Shown here one piece after another: positions 9,013-17,128 of a DNA stretch of 64,000 nt. This stretch comes from Streptomyces scabiei 87.22 (GTDB lineage: Bacteria; Actinomycetota; Actinomycetes; Streptomycetales; Streptomycetaceae), in contig NC_013929.1 of assembly GCF_000091305.1 (NCBI RefSeq), positions 3,410,001 to 3,474,000 of the forward strand. The letters run 5' to 3'. The position numbers were made by a program, and so were the translations under genes. The notes below the pieces were generated by a model, which did no database searches, was not told where the DNA came from, and saw only the letters and a list, made by a program, of their open reading frames with translations. Position 1 is the first letter of the stretch. The number at the start of each line of letters is the position of its first letter.

Positions 9013-9308
9013 ACGGATTTCCCCTCCGGGTGTGCACTGATCTCGCGGTCACCGATCTCGCGACCAGCCTCGCATCACGGAGCGTGTTGGTGCTATTACC
9101 CGAAAGAGCGGGAATGGATCTTAGGAGAACTGGGCACATCCGTCACCTTTGTCTCCTCGCTCGCGCACCAGTCCGAGCTCCCCGTGAATCTGACCGGATC
9201 CACCCGCACGCCCCGCCGACGACTCGCACGCGCCGCGCGTCGCGGGTACAAGCCTGCGTACGAGGCGGCCACGACCAGCGGCCGTCGCACGGCACGAAGG
9301 AGTCGGCC
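9013..9308. other. Divergent intergenic region between the encapsulin and amidase genes
   Basis: About 296 bp with no credible coding sequence. It must hold the encapsulin promoter (minus strand) and the amidase promoter (plus strand). The stretch around 9090-9125 is AT-richer than its surroundings. I could not identify a confident -35/-10 pair or a SigR- or SigB-type consensus. Confidence 0.5.
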
Positions 9309-9899
9309 ATGGCCCCACCCATGTCCGCGGGCAGGTTTCTCTCCGTCCTCAAGAACGAGGGCCTCCGGGTCGTCGAGGTCGGCGACTGGGAGCATCACAA
9401 CCGCAACCATGTGGGCCCCTGGGGGCCCGTCCACGGCGTGATGATCCACCACACCGTCACCTCCGGCAGCGAGCGCACCGTACGCATCTGCCGCAACGGC
9501 TACTCGGGCCTGCCCGGCCCGCTGTGCCACGGCGTCATCACCAAGGACGGCCGCGTCCATCTCGTCGGCTACGGCCGCGCCAACCACGCCGGTCTCGGCG
9601 ACGACGACGTGCTGCGGGCCGTGATCGCCGAGAAGTCGCTCCCCCCGGACAACGAGTCCAACACCGACGGCAACCGCCATTTCTACGGCTTCGAGTGCGA
9701 GAACCTGGGCGACGGCCAGGACCTCTGGCCCGAGGTCCAGCTGGACGCCATCGAACGCGTCTCCGCCGCGATCTGCCGCCACCACGGCTGGAACCAGCGG
9801 TCCGTCATCGGCCACCTCGAATGGCAGCCCGGCAAGGTCGACCCCCGGGGCTTCACCATGGCCGCCATGAGAAAACGGGTCCGGGACCGCCTGGCGTAG
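9309..9899 (+). CDS. N-acetylmuramoyl-L-alanine amidase (amidase_2/PGRP type)
   Basis: A 196-residue protein starting at ATG 9309, with AAGGAG 7 bases upstream. The type 2 amidase fold is shown by VMIHHTVTS (zinc His near residue 47), NHAG, the YGFECEN strand and HLEWQPGKVDP near residue 169, which supplies further zinc and catalytic residues. It would cleave between muramic acid and the stem peptide of peptidoglycan. No signal peptide or binding domain is visible, so export or a phage-like or lytic role is unclear. Confidence 0.88.
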   Translation: MAPPMSAGRFLSVLKNEGLRVVEVGDWEHHNRNHVGPWGPVHGVMIHHTVTSGSERTVRICRNGYSGLPGPLCHGVITKDGRVHLVGYGRANHAGLGDDDVLRAVIAEKSLPPDNESNTDGNRHFYGFECENLGDGQDLWPEVQLDAIERVSAAICRHHGWNQRSVIGHLEWQPGKVDPRGFTMAAMRKRVRDRLA

Positions 9900-9961
9900 C
9901 CGCACCCCTCGGCGCGACGGCGCGAGCGCGGGTGACGCGAGCACGGGCGACCGCACACCCC

Positions 9962-9995
9962 CCGGTCACGTGTCCGACAATGGACACGTGACCGG
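9962..9995. promoter_or_regulatory. 34-bp perfect palindrome over the start of the PLP-enzyme gene
   Basis: CCGGTCACGTGTCC (9962-9975) is followed by a 6-bp centre, GACAAT, and its exact reverse complement (9982-9995). Both candidate GTG starts of the next gene lie inside the arms. The centre could act as a -10 box placed 6-7 bases before GTG 9988, which would give a leaderless message. It is a strong operator candidate for a dimeric repressor; the protein is unknown. Confidence 0.6.
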
Positions 9996-10920
9996 CCAGC
10001 CTTCCGCCCCCGACCCCGCCGCCGTCCTGGAACCCCGGCTGCCCTCCCCCCTCCAGGAGGTCACGGACGAGCGCCTCGCCCGCCACGGCGTCCGGCTGCT
10101 GCTCAAGCGGGACGACCTGATCCACCCGCGGCTCGTCGGCAACAAGTGGCGCAAGCTGGTCCCCAGCCTGCGCGCCGCGGCCGGCCGGCCGCTGCTCACC
10201 TTCGGCGGCGCCTACTCGAACCACCTGCGCGCCACCGCCGCCGCGGGACACCTCCTGGGCCTGTCCACCGTCGGTGTGGTCCGCGGTCAGGAGCTGGCCG
10301 ACCGCCCGCTCAACCCGTCCCTGGCACGCTGCGCGGCGGACGGCATGCGGCTGCACTTCGTCGACAGATCGACGTATCGCCACAAGTCCGACCCGGCCGC
10401 GCTGGCCGCCCTCCTGCGCGCCGTCGGCGCCGAGGACGCGTACGTCGTCCCCGAGGGCGGCAGCAACAGCCTCGCGGTGCGCGGCTGCCAGGACCTCGGG
10501 GCGGAACTGCGCGGCCGGGCCGAGGTCGTGGCCATCGCCTGCGGCACCGGCGGCACCCTCGCGGGACTGGCCGCCGGCCTGGCCCCCGACCAGCGCGCCC
10601 TCGGGATTCCCGTGCTCAAGGGAGGCTTCCTCGAAGAGGAGATACGACGGCTGCAGGACCGGGCCTTCGGCGGCCCGCGCGGCGACTGGAGCCTCGACGA
10701 CCGCTTCCACTTCGGCGGCTACGCGCGCACCACGCCCGAACTGGACGCCTTCGCCCTCGACTTCGAGGCCCGCCACTCCCTGGCCGTGGAGCGTCTCTAT
10801 GTCGCCAAGGTGCTCTACGGACTTGTCGCCATGGCGGCGGAAGGTGCCTTCGCGCCCGGGACGAGGGTCGCCGCCGTGATCACCGGACGCCCCTTCGAGG
10901 AACACGCGCCCCGGCCGTAG
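9988..10920 (+). CDS. ACC deaminase / D-cysteine desulfhydrase family PLP enzyme
   Basis: From GTG 9988 the product has 310 residues; GTG 9970 would add six. It belongs to the fold-type II PLP enzymes: VGNKWRKL contains the PLP lysine, TFGGAYSNHLRATAAAG follows, and ACGTGGTLAGL is the phosphate-binding loop. These features match the 1-aminocyclopropane-1-carboxylate deaminase/D-cysteine desulfhydrase group; the sequence does not separate the two activities. No ribosome site is seen, and the start lies inside a perfect palindrome, which suggests leaderless translation under repressor control (inferred). Confidence 0.83.
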   Translation: MTGQPSAPDPAAVLEPRLPSPLQEVTDERLARHGVRLLLKRDDLIHPRLVGNKWRKLVPSLRAAAGRPLLTFGGAYSNHLRATAAAGHLLGLSTVGVVRGQELADRPLNPSLARCAADGMRLHFVDRSTYRHKSDPAALAALLRAVGAEDAYVVPEGGSNSLAVRGCQDLGAELRGRAEVVAIACGTGGTLAGLAAGLAPDQRALGIPVLKGGFLEEEIRRLQDRAFGGPRGDWSLDDRFHFGGYARTTPELDAFALDFEARHSLAVERLYVAKVLYGLVAMAAEGAFAPGTRVAAVITGRPFEEHAPRP

Positions 10921-10935
10921 TGACCCGGAGCCGTC

Positions 10936-12531
10936 TCAGGACGCCTCCCGGTAGACCGCCGCCTCCTCCAGGTCCAGCCTGCGCAGCAGGGTGCGCAGCA
11001 TCTCGTCGTCGATGTAGCGGCCGTCCCGCAGCTTCACGAAGACCTCGCGCTCGGCGCCGATCATCTCGCGCGAGAGACGGCTGTAGGTGTCGTCGACGCT
11101 CTCCCCGGTCACCGGGTTCACCGCGCCGAGCCGTTCCCAGACGGCGTTGCGGCGCCGTTCCAGGACCGTGTGGAGGCGGTCGACGAGCGGGGGCGGCAGC
11201 CCGTTGCGCTCGTCCGCGAGGAGTTCGTCGAGGCGGGCCTCGGCGGCGCGGGACGCCTGGGCCTGGGCGTTGGCCTCGGCCAGCGTCTCGGCCTGCTGGT
11301 CGCGCCCCGGCAGCTTCAGCACACGGATGAGCGGCGGGAGGGTCAGCCCCTGGACGACGAGCGTCCCGATGACCGTCGTGAAGGTCAGGAAGAGGATCAG
11401 GTTCCGTTCGGGGAAGGCGTCGCCGCCGTTCACCGTGAGCGGGATGGAGAAGGCGATGGCCAGCGAGACGACGCCCCGCATGCCGGCCCAGGCGATGACG
11501 AAGGGGCCTTTCCAGGTGGGGTTCTCCTCCCGTTCGCGGATGCGCGGCGACAGCATGCGCGGCAGGAAGGTGGCCGGATACACCCACACGAACCGGGACG
11601 CGACGACGGCCAGGAAGACGGCCACGGCGTACCAGGAGGCGCGGACGCCCTCGTACTCGCCCAGCCCTCCGAGGACGACCGGGAGCTGCAGGCCGATGAG
11701 GGCGAACACGGCGGACTCCAGCAGGAAGGCGACCATCTTCCAGACGGCCTCCTCCTGGAGGCGGGTGGCGAAGTCGACCTGCCAGTTGCGGTAGCCGAGG
11801 TACAGGCCGACGACGACCACGGCGAGCACCCCGGAGGCGTGCACCCACTCGGCGAGCCCGTAGGCCACGAACGGGATCAGCAGGGAGAGGGTGTTCTGGA
11901 GCAGCGCCTCCTTCAGGTGGGTGCGCAGCCAGTGGATCGGCACCATCAGCAGCAGGCCCACCGCGACGCCGCCGACGGCCGCCACCAGGAAGTCGACCGT
12001 CCCGCCCGACCAGCTCGCGCCCTCGCCGACGGTGGCCGCGAGGGCCACCCGGTAGGCGGTGATCGCGGTGGCGTCGTTCACCAGGGACTCGCCCTGCAGG
12101 ATCGTGGTGATCCGCGAGGGCAGGCCCACCCGCCGGGCGACCGCCGTCGCCGCGACCGCGTCCGGCGGTGCGACCACCGCGCCGAGCACCAGGGCCGCGG
12201 TCAGCGGCATCCCCGGCACGATCTGGTAGGCCGCCCAGCCGACCGCGAGGGTCGCGAAGAGCACGTAGCCGACCGACAGCAGCGCCACGGGTCGCAGTTG
12301 GGCGCGCAGGTCGAGGTACGAGCTGTCGCTGGCGGCCGTGTACAGCAGCGGGGGCAGGATCAGCGGCAGGACGATCTCGGGGTCGAGTTCGTAGTGCGGC
12401 ACTCCGGGCAGGTACGACACCGCGAGCCCCGCCGCGACCAGCAGCAGCGGGGCGGGCACCGGCGTACGCCGGGCGGCACCGGCGACCGTCGCGCTCCCGG
12501 CGACCAGCAACAGCAAGGGCAAGAAGTGCAT
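10936..12531 (-). CDS. Na+/H+ antiporter, CPA1 (NhaP/NHE-like) family
   Basis: From ATG 12531 the protein has 531 residues; the open frame extends upstream but without sense. About 12 membrane segments fill residues 1-410. The ion-binding core is recognisable as LGAVVAPPDAVAATAVARRVGLPSR followed by GESLVNDATAI, containing the conserved Asp, and AGMRGVVSLAIA later. A charged cytoplasmic tail of about 120 residues follows. It would exchange protons for sodium or potassium. It is divergent from the zinc-finger gene, sharing a 60-bp promoter region. Confidence 0.9.
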   Translation of the reverse strand: MHFLPLLLLVAGSATVAGAARRTPVPAPLLLVAAGLAVSYLPGVPHYELDPEIVLPLILPPLLYTAASDSSYLDLRAQLRPVALLSVGYVLFATLAVGWAAYQIVPGMPLTAALVLGAVVAPPDAVAATAVARRVGLPSRITTILQGESLVNDATAITAYRVALAATVGEGASWSGGTVDFLVAAVGGVAVGLLLMVPIHWLRTHLKEALLQNTLSLLIPFVAYGLAEWVHASGVLAVVVVGLYLGYRNWQVDFATRLQEEAVWKMVAFLLESAVFALIGLQLPVVLGGLGEYEGVRASWYAVAVFLAVVASRFVWVYPATFLPRMLSPRIREREENPTWKGPFVIAWAGMRGVVSLAIAFSIPLTVNGGDAFPERNLILFLTFTTVIGTLVVQGLTLPPLIRVLKLPGRDQQAETLAEANAQAQASRAAEARLDELLADERNGLPPPLVDRLHTVLERRRNAVWERLGAVNPVTGESVDDTYSRLSREMIGAEREVFVKLRDGRYIDDEMLRTLLRRLDLEEAAVYREAS

Positions 12532-12591
12532 CGCTTCCGCCGCCTTCGTTTTCCGCGCGGCGTTCCGCGCACCCGTCGTAACCTGGCAATC

Positions 12592-12852
12592 ATGAAACAG
12601 TGCACGCACACGGACGCGCTGCCGCACCCCGAGCCCGATCCCCTGAGCGACACCTGCCCGGAGTGCCTGGCCGCCGGCAGTCATCCGGTGCAGTTGCGGA
12701 TGTGCCTGGAGTGCGGGCACGTGGGCTGCTGCGACTCGTCCCCGATGAGGCACGCGACCGCGCACCACAAGGAGAGCGGCCATCCCATCATGCGTACGTT
12801 CGAGGCGGGCGAGACCTGGCGCTGGTGCTTCGTCGACCATGTACTCGTATGA
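12592..12852 (+). CDS. UBP-type zinc finger protein
   Basis: An 86-residue protein with the ZnF-UBP pattern: CPECLAAG, MCLECGHVGCCDSS, HATAHHKESGHPIM and EAGETWRWCFVD. In eukaryotes this domain binds the ubiquitin C-terminus; bacterial stand-alone copies are common in actinobacteria and have no settled function. It is divergent from the antiporter gene, with which it may share regulation. Confidence 0.88.
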   Translation: MKQCTHTDALPHPEPDPLSDTCPECLAAGSHPVQLRMCLECGHVGCCDSSPMRHATAHHKESGHPIMRTFEAGETWRWCFVDHVLV

Positions 12853-13188
12853 CGGAACCTGTGCCGGTATGACCATCGCAGCGGAGCTGTCGCACGACGG
12901 AACCATGTCACCCCGTGACACGTCGACGTACTCGTGTGACACGGTTCGGCAGTCCGGCGCCTGGGTACGTCAATCCGGCGCGCGCTCTTCCTATTTGAGG
13001 CCCGCAGACCTCTAGCCACCGAGCGTATTCATAGGCTTACTATGAGTGACAGCAGGGGGTGGGGTCCCCCGGACCCCGAGGACACGGCGCTCGGTAGCGC
13101 GATAGCGTCACCGCTGAACCACGTAGCGCGTTACCCCGGGGGGCGACCCTCGGCCCCCGTAAAAGCTTGTACCACCTTGGAGGTGAGG
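12853..13188 (+). promoter_or_regulatory. Upstream region of the anti-sigma/sigH operon
   Basis: About 336 bp without a convincing gene. It contains two related sequences, TACTCGTATGACGGAACC near 12842 and TACTCGTGTGACACGGTTCGG-like sequence near 12929, and an AT-richer patch TATTCATAGGCTTACTATG near 13026. In S. coelicolor the sigH locus is read from several stress and developmental promoters; I cannot assign them here. Confidence 0.4.
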
Positions 13189-13602
13189 GTGTCCCAGATC
13201 GCAGGCGAGCCCGGGATCCAGGACTTCGTGGAAGTCCGGCTGCCGGCCGCGGGTGCCTACCTGTCGGTGCTGCGTACGGCGACGGCCGGCCTCGCGGCCC
13301 GTTTGGACTTCACCCTCGACGAGATCGAGGATTTGCGCATCGCGGTCGACGAGGCCTGCGCGATCCTGCTTCAGCAGGCCGTGCCCGGCTCGGTGCTCAG
13401 CTGTGTCTTCCGTCTGGTCGACGATTCACTGGAGGTCACGGTCTCGGCCCCCACCACGGACGGTCACGCCCCCGCGCGCGACACCTTCGCCTGGACCGTG
13501 CTGTCGGCCCTGGCGGGCAAGGTCTCCTCCGCGGTGGCCGACGACAAAACCGTTTCGATCAGCCTCTACAAACAGCGCGGCGCGGGACCCGGGCCGGCGT
13601 GA
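13189..13602 (+). CDS. prsH: Anti-sigma factor of SigH (RsbW-like kinase fold)
   Basis: GTG 13189 is preceded by GGAGGTGA, giving 137 residues; the upstream extension to 13042 lacks a ribosome site. The protein has the GHKL ATPase shape of RsbW/SpoIIAB anti-sigma factors: LDEIEDLRIAVDEACAILL carries the N-box Glu/Asn-like position, and DTFAWTVLSALAGKV follows. The GTGA overlap with sigH indicates translational coupling. In S. coelicolor the equivalent gene (also called ushX or rshA) holds SigH inactive and is opposed by anti-anti-sigma factors such as BldG. Confidence 0.85.
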   Translation: MSQIAGEPGIQDFVEVRLPAAGAYLSVLRTATAGLAARLDFTLDEIEDLRIAVDEACAILLQQAVPGSVLSCVFRLVDDSLEVTVSAPTTDGHAPARDTFAWTVLSALAGKVSSAVADDKTVSISLYKQRGAGPGPA

Positions 13603-14765
13603 GGGACGGGGACGGGCCGGTGCGGGACGAAGAACGCGGCACACGGGAACTTCCCGCGGAGGACGACGGCGGCCGCGGCGGGCCGGCGCATCTCGCGGAC
13701 GGCGTCGACGGCATCCCCGAGCAGGCCAGACCGCACCCGGAGGACGAGTCCTCGGCGGCGGCCGGCGCGTCTCGGTGGACGGTGCCGGCCGGCGGCGAGG
13801 AGCGCGAGGCGCCCTCCGACGGGCAGCGGGATCCGGAAGGTGTCCCGCGGATCACCACGTCCTCGCGAGGGCGGACTGGGGCCTCCCCCACTCGATCACG
13901 GTCGGGAGCCGGGGGAACGGTGACGGCGGGCGGGACTATGAGCGAGCACGAGCGACACGACGAGGCGGCCGCGCAGAACGCGCAGACCGTGCGCAGCACC
14001 CAGCACCACCCACAGGACCGCAGCGGGGCGCGAGCCCTGTTCATCGAGCTGCGCGCCCTGCCGGACGGCAGTGTCGAGTACGCGGAGCTGCGCAACCGGC
14101 TGGTCCGGATGCATCTGCCGCTCGTGGAGCACCTCGCACGCCGCTTCCGCAATCGCGGGGAGCCGCTGGACGACCTGACGCAGGTCGCCACCATCGGACT
14201 GATCAAGTCGGTGGACCGCTTCGACCCGGACCGCGGCGTGGAGTTCTCCACCTACGCCACCCCGACGGTCGTCGGCGAGATCAAGCGGCACTTCCGTGAC
14301 AAGGGCTGGGCGGTGCGGGTGCCGCGCCGGCTGCAGGAACTGCGCCTCGCGCTGACCACGGCCACGGCCGAGCTGTCCCAGCAGCACGGCCGCTCGCCGA
14401 CGGTGCACGAGCTGGCCGAGAAACTGGCCATCTCGGAGGAGGAGGTCCTGGAGGGCCTGGAGTCGGCCAACGCGTACTCCACGCTGTCCCTGGACGTCCC
14501 CGACACCGACGACGAGTCCCCGGCCGTCGCGGACACCCTCGGCGCCGAGGACGAGGCACTCGAAGGTGTCGAGTACCGGGAGTCCCTCAAGCCTCTCCTG
14601 GAGGACCTCCCGCCCCGGGAGAAGCGCATCCTGCTGCTGAGGTTCTTCGGCAACATGACCCAGTCGCAGATCGCCCAGGAGGTCGGCATCTCGCAGATGC
14701 ACGTCTCACGCCTGCTGGCGAGGACGCTGGCGCAGCTCCGGGAGAAGCTGCTCGTGGAGGAGTAG
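13599..14765 (+). CDS. sigH: RNA polymerase sigma factor SigH (SigB/SigF family)
   Basis: The GTG at 13599 overlaps the anti-sigma stop by four bases and gives 388 residues. The SigB-like core starts near residue 145: region 2 (MHLPLVEHLARRF, DLTQVATIGLIKSVDRFDP, FSTYATPTVVGEIKRHFRD), region 3 (LRLALTTATAELSQQHGR) and region 4 (LPPREKRILLLRFFGNMTQSQIA). An in-frame ATG at 13938 would give a 275-residue form lacking the acidic, Gly/Arg-rich N-terminus. S. coelicolor SigH is known to exist in long and short forms, so both starts may be used. It directs osmotic-stress and developmental transcription. Confidence 0.9.
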   Translation: MRDGDGPVRDEERGTRELPAEDDGGRGGPAHLADGVDGIPEQARPHPEDESSAAAGASRWTVPAGGEEREAPSDGQRDPEGVPRITTSSRGRTGASPTRSRSGAGGTVTAGGTMSEHERHDEAAAQNAQTVRSTQHHPQDRSGARALFIELRALPDGSVEYAELRNRLVRMHLPLVEHLARRFRNRGEPLDDLTQVATIGLIKSVDRFDPDRGVEFSTYATPTVVGEIKRHFRDKGWAVRVPRRLQELRLALTTATAELSQQHGRSPTVHELAEKLAISEEEVLEGLESANAYSTLSLDVPDTDDESPAVADTLGAEDEALEGVEYRESLKPLLEDLPPREKRILLLRFFGNMTQSQIAQEVGISQMHVSRLLARTLAQLREKLLVEE

Positions 14766-14791
14766 CCGGCGGCCCGCACCCCCGCCGCGCG

Positions 14792-15244
14792 TCAGCGCTT
14801 CGTCTCCTCCGGCCGGCCCGGCCCCTGGATCCCCAGGGCCTGGGTCGTCGCGGGATTGACCAGCAGGACCAGCGCCGTGACGGCGACCACGGCCAGGACG
14901 ATGCCGGCCCAGATCGCCACGCTGTCGGCGCGCAGCAGGTTGTAGGCCACCGGCAGCGCCATGATCTGGGTGATGACGGCGGGGCCCCGGCTCCAGCTCC
15001 GGCGCAGCAGCAGCCCGCGGGCGGCGATCAGCGGCAGCAGGGCCAGCACGACGAGGGTGATCCCTCCGGTGACGCCGGTGCCGACGTCGTCGGAGTCGCC
15101 GCCGAGGCCCAGCACCAGCATCGCCCCGCCGCCGGCCAGCAGGGCCACCCCCTCCAGCCCGGCCAGTGCCGCCGCGGCGGTCAGCCGTCCGGGACGGGGC
15201 TCGGCGTCGGAGGTGTCCGGCGTGGAGGTCTGCTCAGGGCTCAC
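14792..15244 (-). CDS. Membrane protein with four predicted helices, function unknown
   Basis: A 150-residue protein with a polar N-terminus (about 20 residues) and then four hydrophobic segments around residues 22-46, 58-76, 88-105 and 109-128. It is convergent with sigH and divergent from the lipid-kinase gene. I do not recognise a named family; it resembles small conserved integral membrane proteins of streptomycetes. No catalytic motif is visible. Confidence 0.78.
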   Translation of the reverse strand: MSPEQTSTPDTSDAEPRPGRLTAAAALAGLEGVALLAGGGAMLVLGLGGDSDDVGTGVTGGITLVVLALLPLIAARGLLLRRSWSRGPAVITQIMALPVAYNLLRADSVAIWAGIVLAVVAVTALVLLVNPATTQALGIQGPGRPEETKR

Positions 15245-15365
15245 CCGTGAAGGGTAGCCCTGCCCCCGCCACGCGCCCCCACGTGCTCATCGTCACTACC
15301 TGATCTCCCCCTTGATCCGCACCTCGGTATGGGCCGGGTACCACCCAGTAGGTACGCTGCAACCC

Positions 15366-16337
15366 ATGCGTGCACTTCTCGTGGTCAATCCGGCGGCAAC
15401 CACCACAAGCGCACGTACGCGCGATGTCCTGATCCACGCCCTCGCCAGCGAGATGAAGCTGGAGGCGGTCACCACCGAGTACCGGGGCCACGCACGGGAC
15501 CTCGCCCGGCAGGCCGCGGAGGGCAAGGGCGACATCGAACTGGTCGTCGCGCTCGGCGGTGACGGCACGGTCAACGAGGTCGTCAACGGACTGTTGCACC
15601 ACGGCCCGGATCCCGACCGCCTCCCCCGTCTCGCCGTGGTCCCCGGCGGATCCACCAACGTCTTCGCCCGGGCGCTGGGGCTGCCCAACGACGCCGTGGA
15701 GGCGACCGGCGTCCTGCTCGACGCCCTGCGCGAGAGCCGGGAGCGCACGGTCGGCCTGGGTCAGGCCTCGGGCACCCCGGGCACGGAGGACGAGGCGGTG
15801 CCGTCGCGCTGGTTCACCTTCTGCGCCGGCTTCGGATTCGACGCGGGTGTGATCGGCCGGGTCGAGCAACAACGAGAACGCGGACGGAAATCCACACACG
15901 CCCTTTACCTGCGCCAGGCATTTCGGCAGTTCCTGGAAGAGCCGCATCGCAGACTCGGCACGATCTCCGTGGAGCGGCCGGGCCGGGATCCGATTTCGGA
16001 TCTTGTGCTGTCCATAGTCTGCAACACGTCCCCGTGGACGTTTCTGGGTAATCGCCCGGTGTACGCGTCGCCTAAGGCCTCGTTCGATAAGGGCCTCGAC
16101 GTGCTCGGTCTGAGCCGCATGTCGACGCCCGCGCTGGCCCGATATGGCACACAATTGCTCACTTCGTCCCCCGAGCGCGGACCCCGTGGGAAGCACGCCA
16201 CCACCCTGCACGATCTGACCGACTTCACCTTGCATTCGAAGGTCCCCCTCCCCCTCCAGATGGACGGCGACCACCTCGGACTGCGGACGAGCGTGACGTT
16301 CACAGGCGTACGCCGTGCACTGCGTGTGATTGTGTGA
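15366..16337 (+). CDS. Diacylglycerol/sphingosine kinase-family lipid kinase
   Basis: A 323-residue protein. Its catalytic domain starts immediately: MRALLVVNPAATTTS, then VVALGGDGTVNEVVNGLL (the GGDGT nucleotide-binding loop near residue 65) and VVPGGSTNVFARALGLP. Residues after about 140 form the second beta domain (GFGFDAGVIGRVEQQ). It would phosphorylate a lipid alcohol such as diacylglycerol, using ATP. ATG 15366 is chosen over the GTG at 15312, which adds unrelated residues. The last third uses more A/T-ending codons than its neighbours. Confidence 0.88.
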   Translation: MRALLVVNPAATTTSARTRDVLIHALASEMKLEAVTTEYRGHARDLARQAAEGKGDIELVVALGGDGTVNEVVNGLLHHGPDPDRLPRLAVVPGGSTNVFARALGLPNDAVEATGVLLDALRESRERTVGLGQASGTPGTEDEAVPSRWFTFCAGFGFDAGVIGRVEQQRERGRKSTHALYLRQAFRQFLEEPHRRLGTISVERPGRDPISDLVLSIVCNTSPWTFLGNRPVYASPKASFDKGLDVLGLSRMSTPALARYGTQLLTSSPERGPRGKHATTLHDLTDFTLHSKVPLPLQMDGDHLGLRTSVTFTGVRRALRVIV

Positions 16338-16655
16338 GCGGAACGGGCAAAAGTCCTTCCACTCGAACGTTTAGGCCAGGGTCCACCCCATGGAAGTACG
16401 GCTGTGACACAGTCGACACCGAGGAATCAAAAAAAACTTTCCGGAAGGGGTTGTATCCGCCGCTGAGGTTTGCGAGTCTCTACGTGGCGCTCGGGACAGC
16501 CCGCAACACCGGCTCACGCAAGCGCCAGAACCCCTCCTCAATCCACAGGACCACACCAGTCCGTCTGGTGATCGGCCCTTCACTTGTTGAGGGATTCGTG
16601 AAAGCGTTCACATTCACAAGCAACGTGCAAGTAATACCAAGGAGAGGTAGCAGCC
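16338..16655 (+). promoter_or_regulatory. Long AT-richer leader region of wblE
   Basis: About 318 bp between the lipid-kinase stop and wblE. It is much richer in A and T than its surroundings, includes a run of eight A around 16429-16436 and ends in AAGGAGAGG before the wblE ATG. It probably holds several promoters and a long 5' leader. A GGAAT/GTTG pair near 16423 and 16450 is spaced about 22, too far for SigR. Confidence 0.5.
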
Positions 16656-16913
16656 ATGGACTGGCGTCACAACGCCGTTTGCCGCGAGGAAGACCCCGAG
16701 CTCTTCTTCCCCATCGGCAACACCGGTCCTGCGCTGCTGCAGATCGAGGAAGCCAAGGCTGTCTGCCGTCGCTGCCCGGTTATCGAGCAGTGTCTGCAGT
16801 GGGCGCTTGAGTCCGGCCAGGACTCCGGCGTCTGGGGTGGTCTCAGCGAGGACGAGCGCCGCGCCATGAAGCGCCGCGCCGCCCGCAACCGGGCCCGTCA
16901 GGCATCCGCCTGA
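16656..16913 (+). CDS. wblE: WhiB-family iron-sulfur regulator WblE
   Basis: An 85-residue WhiB-like protein. The four cluster cysteines are at residues 9, 37, 40 and 46 (CRRCPVIEQC), followed by GVWGG at 58-62 and a basic C-terminus (MKRRAARNRARQ) that contacts DNA. Length and sequence agree with WblE of streptomycetes. Such proteins bind a redox-sensitive 4Fe-4S cluster and act with the principal sigma factor. The ribosome site AAGGAGAGG is strong. A clear hairpin follows the gene. Confidence 0.93.
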   Translation: MDWRHNAVCREEDPELFFPIGNTGPALLQIEEAKAVCRRCPVIEQCLQWALESGQDSGVWGGLSEDERRAMKRRAARNRARQASA

Positions 16914-17024
16914 CATCCCACCCAGCAAATAGCCTGAGCTTGGCGGCGCGCACAGCGAGTGCGCTTCTCCCGCCCCCGAGCCGCAGCGCGCAGTGCCCCC
17001 GGTGCGCCTAACCAGCCACGAGCC

Positions 17025-17057
17025 CGAGCCCCGGACCACATGATGGTCCGGGGCTCG
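17025..17057. terminator. Bidirectional terminator between wblE and the histidine kinase gene
   Basis: CGAGCCCCGGACCA pairs perfectly over 14 bp with TGGTCCGGGGCTCG around the loop CATGA. It sits between convergent genes and can serve both. Confidence 0.8.
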
Positions 17058-17128
17058 GTGCTGTTCGGGGTACGGCGTCCGTGGTACCCCGACCGCCACG
17101 GACGCCGTACGCCGGCTGCTTCCCGCGG

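Noticed and set aside
5914..9441. A 1175-codon open frame on the plus strand
   Set aside because: It runs antisense to the synthase and encapsulin genes; its translation is Gly/Arg/Pro-biased and matches no family. It reflects the stop-poor complement of GC-rich genes.
13042..13188. N-terminal extension of the anti-sigma factor from GTG/ATG 13042
   Set aside because: No ribosome site there; GTG 13189 has GGAGGTGA and starts directly before the kinase fold.
16420..16455. SigR promoter before wblE
   Set aside because: GGAAT and GTTG are present, but their spacing of about 22 is outside the 18-19 used by SigR.
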